Source: Pseudomonadota bacterium
Lineage (GTDB): Bacteria > Pseudomonadota > Gammaproteobacteria > Steroidobacterales > Steroidobacteraceae
DNA length: 17,362 nt
Assembly: GCA_021850555.1 (NCBI GenBank)
Contig: JAJZLX010000228.1
Span: 1-17,362 of the forward strand
Direction: 5' to 3'
Shown: piece by piece, positions 14,192 to 17,362 of the stretch
How positions within the stretch are numbered: the stretch's first letter is position 1
Layout: every line of letters begins with the position of its first letter
Made by a program: the position numbers and the translations under genes
Notes under the pieces: model-generated
What the model was told of the DNA's origin: nothing
The model's database searches: none
The model's input: the letters and a program-made list of their open reading frames with translations, nothing else

Positions 14192-15664
14192 ATGAGCCAG
14201 AAATTCGATTTAGTTATACGCAACGTCCGAGTGGTCCGCCCGAACGCCAAGGACATTCCGCTGCAACATATTGCCGTCAAGGACGGCCGCTTCGCGCTCA
14301 TCGCGCCAGAAATTGACGTGTCAGCGGCCGCGACCGTGACCGATGCGCGCGGAATGCTGGGGTTCCCGGGGCTCGTCGATGCGCACATGCATACGGGTAT
14401 CTACAGCCCACTCGCCGAGGATGCGGTCAGCGAAAGCCGCGCAGCGGCGCAGGGCGGGGTGACCTCGAGCCTGAACTACATGCGCTCCGGACAGTACTAC
14501 CTGAACAAGGGAGGGCCTTACGCAGAGCTGTTTCCGGAGATTCTGGAAATATCCCAGGGCAGGTTCCATGTCGATTATGGCTATCATCTGGCGCCGATGG
14601 ATGCCCGCCAGATCGGTGAGATCGACATGCTGATCGAGAAGTACGGCGTGACCTCCTTCAAGATATTCATGTTCTATGGAGGTTATGGCTTGCACGGCGC
14701 GTCGGGACACCAGCACGAGTTTCTCATGATCGGTCCGGATGAGAAATACGATATCGCGCACTTCGAGTTTGTCATGCGCGGTATCAAGAGGGCATGGGAG
14801 AAGTTTCCGCAGCACCGACCGTACATCAGTCTGAGCATGCACTGCGAGACTGCCGAGATCATGGCGGCGTATACACGCATCGTGCAGAGCGAGGGGCGGT
14901 TGTCGGGCCTGAGAGCGTACAGTGCAGCCCGGCCGCCGCATTCCGAGGGGCTTGCCATCGTGATTGCGTCGTACCTGGCCCAGGAGACCGAGTGCCTGAA
15001 CATCAATCTGCTGCATTTGTCGTCTCGCAAGGCCGTGCAAGCCGCGTTGGCAATGCAGAGCGTGTTCCCGCAGATCAATTTCCGCCGAGAAGTGACCATT
15101 GCGCACCTGTGCATCGATTACGATGTCAAAACGGGAGTTCTCGCCAAGGTCAATCCGCCGATCCGGTCGCGCGAGGACGTCGAGTACCTCTGGGAGACAC
15201 TGCTCGATGGGAAAATCGATTGGGTGTGCAGCGATCACGCGTGCTGCCGTCATGAGCTGAAGACTGACGCGAAGGACGCGGACAATGTCTTCCTGGCGAA
15301 GAGCGGATTCGGCGGGACGGAGTATCTGCTGTCGGCGCTGATGACCGAAGGACGCAAGCGCGGGCTTTCCTATAACCGGATGGCGCAGCTGACATCGTGG
15401 AATCCCGCGCAGCGGTTCGGGTTGACCGGGAAAGGCGATATCGCCCCGGGGTTCGATGCGGATCTGGTCCTAGTCGACCCCGAGCGCTCGTTCGTGGTGC
15501 GGGCGGAGGACTCCGAGTCCCGGCAGGGCTACACGCCATTTGAGGGTCTTGAGCTCATCGGTAAGGTCTGTACCACTTACCTGCGCGGCCAGTGCATTTA
15601 TGACCGCGGGCAGATCGTGGGCGAGCCGATCGGCAAGTACCTGCATCGCCCCTATACGGCGTAG
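14192..15664 (+). CDS. Cyclic amidohydrolase of the dihydropyrimidinase/hydantoinase family
   Basis: 490 residues with all metal-centre residues of the family: DAHMHTG (63-69, H65 and H67), a carboxylated lysine in TSFKIFMFY (154-162, K157), H217 in MHCETAE, H275 in LLHLSSRK, and D348 in CSDHACC (346-352). The KVNPPIRS motif (319-326) is typical of dihydropyrimidinases and hydantoinases. The enzyme hydrolyses a ring amide or imide (dihydrouracil, hydantoin, cyclic imide, allantoin or an enamide in relatives). The substrate loop after K157, FYGGYGLHG, differs from the usual pyrimidine form, so the ring is unknown. The ATG at 14192 is taken because GAGAGGG at 14181-14187 is 4 bases upstream; ATG 14189 and a 37-residue longer frame from 14081 overlapping leuD are less likely. 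It is the last gene of the leuC-like operon. A cyclic amidohydrolase next to an aconitase-family hydratase is also seen in clostridial nicotinate breakdown (enamidase, dimethylmaleate hydratase). Confidence 0.9.
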   Translation: MSQKFDLVIRNVRVVRPNAKDIPLQHIAVKDGRFALIAPEIDVSAAATVTDARGMLGFPGLVDAHMHTGIYSPLAEDAVSESRAAAQGGVTSSLNYMRSGQYYLNKGGPYAELFPEILEISQGRFHVDYGYHLAPMDARQIGEIDMLIEKYGVTSFKIFMFYGGYGLHGASGHQHEFLMIGPDEKYDIAHFEFVMRGIKRAWEKFPQHRPYISLSMHCETAEIMAAYTRIVQSEGRLSGLRAYSAARPPHSEGLAIVIASYLAQETECLNINLLHLSSRKAVQAALAMQSVFPQINFRREVTIAHLCIDYDVKTGVLAKVNPPIRSREDVEYLWETLLDGKIDWVCSDHACCRHELKTDAKDADNVFLAKSGFGGTEYLLSALMTEGRKRGLSYNRMAQLTSWNPAQRFGLTGKGDIAPGFDADLVLVDPERSFVVRAEDSESRQGYTPFEGLELIGKVCTTYLRGQCIYDRGQIVGEPIGKYLHRPYTA

Positions 15665-16176
15665 GCTGCGGCGAAGGCCTGCAGCGCGACGCGGGAGCGC
15701 GCATCCGGCCCTCATCGTGTCCTGTGTGAAGCCTGAGGGCGCTCGAGTTCTGCGACGCGACTGGGCGCGACAGAGGAGGAGGGGGCCGGTTTTCTAGCGA
15801 GGAGCGGCCGGGACGCTCGTGAGCAGACACGATTCCGTCTCGGTGTCGTGATTGGCGTTCTGGCCTCGGGGCGCGACCTGTACCAGGACGCACGCAGCTC
15901 TCAGCTCATCGAACTCGCCGGACAGAGTGTCGAGTGCTCAGGCAAGCCCGCCGGGCACCGCTCAGCCCGCAGGTATGGCGATTGACGCGGATCTGTTGCG
16001 CCGAGAGACCGGGCGCTTGGTAGCGGCAGCTGTGCGGGGATCTCCCATTACCGGCTCTGTGCCGCTCAATGGCCGAGCGTAGGTCCTTTTGTCCGCCGCG
16101 CTAACTCGCCTCAACCTTGCGAGCGCCGCAGCCGTTTGCCCGCGTCGAACGGGTTGACGCTTCAAACGGGCGCGCT
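15665..16176. other. 512-base gene-free stretch downstream of the amidohydrolase
   Basis: No frame on either strand encodes a recognisable product; the short frames are Arg/Ser-rich shadows. A weak GCTGC/GCAGC stem sits just after the amidohydrolase stop without a U-run. It may be decayed mobile-element sequence joined to the transposase remnant that follows, but I see no inverted terminal repeat. Confidence 0.45.
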
Positions 16177-16341
16177 TTGACAGATGGGCCAGCAGTGCAA
16201 GCTCACAAAGGTCAGCCCATCATCGAGAATCGCCTCGAGCGACTCAAGACGGTCCATGAAATCGCCGCCGTGTTCTTGAAACCCTCCGGGGCGCATCGAT
16301 GCGATCTTCATGGTGTAGTCCTCGTACTGCTGATCGTGGCG
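16177..16341 (+). pseudogene. Frameshifted C-terminal remnant of a DDE transposase (IS1634/IS4-like)
   Basis: Frame 1 from 16177 reads LTDGPAVQAHKGQPIIENR followed by LERLKTVHEIAAVFLK (through 16281). This matches, by memory, the conserved tail of IS1634-like transposases, where KGQP...E(K)RFxxLK...VAPVFLK precedes a hydrophobic end. The continuation is broken: after 16281 the match shifts by one base to PPGRIDAIFMV (16283-16315), then shifts back to VVLVLLIVA (16315-16341). At least two frame changes and no start or catalytic region make it a decayed fragment. Neither a full IS nor terminal repeats are visible. It lies between the amidohydrolase and the sigma factor gene and shows past transposition here. 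The family level is inferred. Confidence 0.55.
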
Positions 16342-16469
16342 GCGTCAACTATTTCTTTCGGACGGGATAATAGACGTAAGATTGTGCGTCGGCCGTACCC
16401 GTGGATCGGCGCGCGCGTGGCTCGCCGAATGACTTCCCCAATAGGTAGCGTGCACGGGAGGTATCCGTC

Positions 16470-17162
16470 ATGGACACTGGCACGCAGAGCCGATTTCATC
16501 GTGAGGGGATTCGACACTTTCCGGGCGCTCGTGGGGGACCACGGGGCGAGCCGGATTGTGCCGCGAAGCTCGCGGAGTTCGCACGGAGCCATCATCAGTC
16601 GCTGGTGCGATTCTTTACGCAGCGGCTCGGATCCCGGGAGGAGGCCAGGGATCTCGTCCAGGGCGCTTACGTCAAGGTGCTCACTGCCGATCGACCTGAA
16701 AGTATTCGTGATTTTGAAGGGTACGTGTGGCGCAGTGCACTCAATCTCGCAACGGATTGGGGACGCCACCGTGCCGTGCAGGCTTTCTATGCACAGTACG
16801 TCGTCGAGGCGCCGGTCGATCTGGGTCGGCCTGTGGAGAATGAGATTGAAGCGCGTGAACGCCTCGACGTCGTCGCGAGGGCTTACGAGGCGCTCTCACT
16901 ACGATGTCAGGACGCCTTTACGCTTCGGGTGATCGAGGACCGGCCCTTCAAAGAGGTCGGTCGAATCATGGGGATCAGTGATCGCATGGCCAAGATCTAC
17001 GTGGCTCGAGCGCGTGCCTCGATTGGGGATGCACTCGAGCGCGCGGAGCGGTGTGTCGCCCGCGCCGCGCAGCTACCGATGCCGGCGCGATCAGGCGGGC
17101 CGGCGGTGCCGCCCCGGCGCAGTGGGCTATCGCGGGGAGCCCGGACGGCTTGTGGCTTCTGA
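16470..17162 (+). CDS. ECF sigma factor, FecI-like
   Basis: 230 residues with sigma region 2 at about 33-105 (FARSHHQSLVRFFTQRLGS, EEARDLVQGAYVKVLTA as region 2.1-2.2, FEGYVWRSALNLATDWGR as 2.3-2.4) and region 4 at about 135-190 (EALSLRCQDAFTLRVIEDRP, FKEVGRIMGISDRMAKIYVARA helix-turn-helix). This is the FecI/iron-type ECF arrangement, which usually needs a membrane FecR and a TonB-dependent receptor with a signalling domain. No FecR follows here: the next gene is convergent and 14 bases away. The receptor in this window is 13 kb off and has only an ordinary TonB box after its signal peptide. The C-terminal 35 residues are a Pro/Arg/Gly tail with no family likeness, and residues 1-30 are also atypical. 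GGGAGG 8 bases before the ATG supports the start. A GATAAT at 16366-16371 is a possible -10. Confidence 0.88.
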   Translation: MDTGTQSRFHREGIRHFPGARGGPRGEPDCAAKLAEFARSHHQSLVRFFTQRLGSREEARDLVQGAYVKVLTADRPESIRDFEGYVWRSALNLATDWGRHRAVQAFYAQYVVEAPVDLGRPVENEIEARERLDVVARAYEALSLRCQDAFTLRVIEDRPFKEVGRIMGISDRMAKIYVARARASIGDALERAERCVARAAQLPMPARSGGPAVPPRRSGLSRGARTACGF

Positions 17163-17176
17163 CGCAGCGCTTCGGA

Positions 17177-17362
17177 TTACGCCGCCTTGCGCAGCCGCAT
17201 CTCGACGCGCAGGCCGGCCGCAGCAGCCATGTTCACGAGAGTGTCGAGGGCGAAGAGGTCGATCTTGCCGCGCATCAGGTTCGAGACGCGCGGCTGGGTC
17301 ACGCCGAAGAGCTTGGCCGCCTGGGCCTGGCTCAGCTTGGCGCGGGCGATGTGCTCCTGCAG
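17177..17362 (-). CDS. XRE-type antitoxin-like DNA-binding protein (5' end outside window)
   Basis: Minus-strand frame reaching the right edge; 61 residues to the TAA are visible. They hold a helix-turn-helix (AKLSQAQAAKLFGVTQPRVS, then NLMRGKIDLFALDTLVNMAA, then AGLRVEMRLRKAA). This is the C-terminal pattern of small XRE proteins (COG5606-like) that are the antitoxin half of HigBA-type pairs, bind their own promoter and neutralise an RelE/HigB-like toxin. The toxin gene, if any, would lie upstream on the minus strand beyond the window, so pairing cannot be checked. It converges with the ECF sigma gene with a 14-base gap. The family call is good; the toxin-antitoxin role is inferred. Confidence 0.75.
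   Translation of the reverse strand: MQEHIARAKLSQAQAAKLFGVTQPRVSNLMRGKIDLFALDTLVNMAAAAGLRVEMRLRKAA

Noticed and set aside
14321..15253. 310-codon minus-strand open frame over the amidohydrolase
   Set aside because: Antisense to a gene with a full set of catalytic motifs; no family features of its own.
16117..16932. 271-codon plus-strand open frame including the transposase-like segment
   Set aside because: Only about 55 residues resemble a transposase; the rest is read in the wrong frame and overlaps the sigma factor gene, so it is a fused artefact.
1..17362. CRISPR array, tRNA, rRNA or known riboswitch
   Set aside because: No regularly spaced repeats, no cloverleaf or ribosomal signatures, and no riboswitch consensus were seen by eye on either strand.

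Overview
The window is GC-rich throughout, with dense coding and frequent long antisense shadow ORFs. The protein families (a TonB-dependent receptor with an N-terminal plug motif, a FecI-like ECF sigma factor, a relaxase-type LPD7 fragment) point to a soil or freshwater proteobacterium. A gammaproteobacterium of the Steroidobacter/Nevskia/Xanthomonad type or a sphingomonad-like alphaproteobacterium would fit, but I cannot decide the lineage from sequence alone. The edges look mobile: the left end is the C-terminal part of a large conjugation-type protein, a decayed transposase tail lies near 16.2-16.3 kb, and the right end is an XRE antitoxin-like gene. The interior reads as a metabolic cargo island.

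Layout. 3-524 (+) is the relaxase/LPD7 tail. 821-3160 (-) is a TonB-dependent outer-membrane receptor with its own promoter. 3161-3805 is a gene-free stretch with three strong inverted repeats. 7388 down to 3806 (-) is a compact operon: MFS transporter, SAM-dependent methyltransferase, a 102-residue unknown protein and a bicupin, with the last three joined by ATGA stop/start overlaps. 7598-8515 (+) is a two-module VOC (glyoxalase-fold) protein, divergent from the MFS gene. 8802-9740 (-) is an HMG-CoA lyase family enzyme, divergent from 9862-11046 (+), a CaiB/BaiF class III CoA-transferase. 11055-11807 (-) is a GntR/HutC regulator, divergent from 12091-15664 (+): leuC-like, leuD-like and a cyclic amidohydrolase (dihydropyrimidinase family). 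15665-16469 is mostly gene-free and holds the transposase remnant. 16470-17162 (+) is the ECF sigma factor. 17177-17362 (-) is the XRE gene, cut by the window edge.

How the parts may work together (inference). The receptor and the MFS protein could carry a small molecule across the two membranes. The amidohydrolase would open a cyclic amide or imide, the LeuCD-like pair would hydrate an unsaturated branched dicarboxylate, the CaiB enzyme would make its CoA ester, and the HMG-CoA-lyase-like enzyme would split it into an acyl-CoA and a 2-oxo acid. The chemistry is consistent with a citraconate/citramalate- or dimethylmaleate-type route. The GntR regulator sits between the lyase/CoA-transferase pair and the hydratase operon. 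Similar 10-bp sites in both divergent promoter regions (9777-9786 and 12042-12051) suggest it controls them together. The combination of these families under one regulator is the most interesting content of the window; the substrate is not identifiable from sequence.
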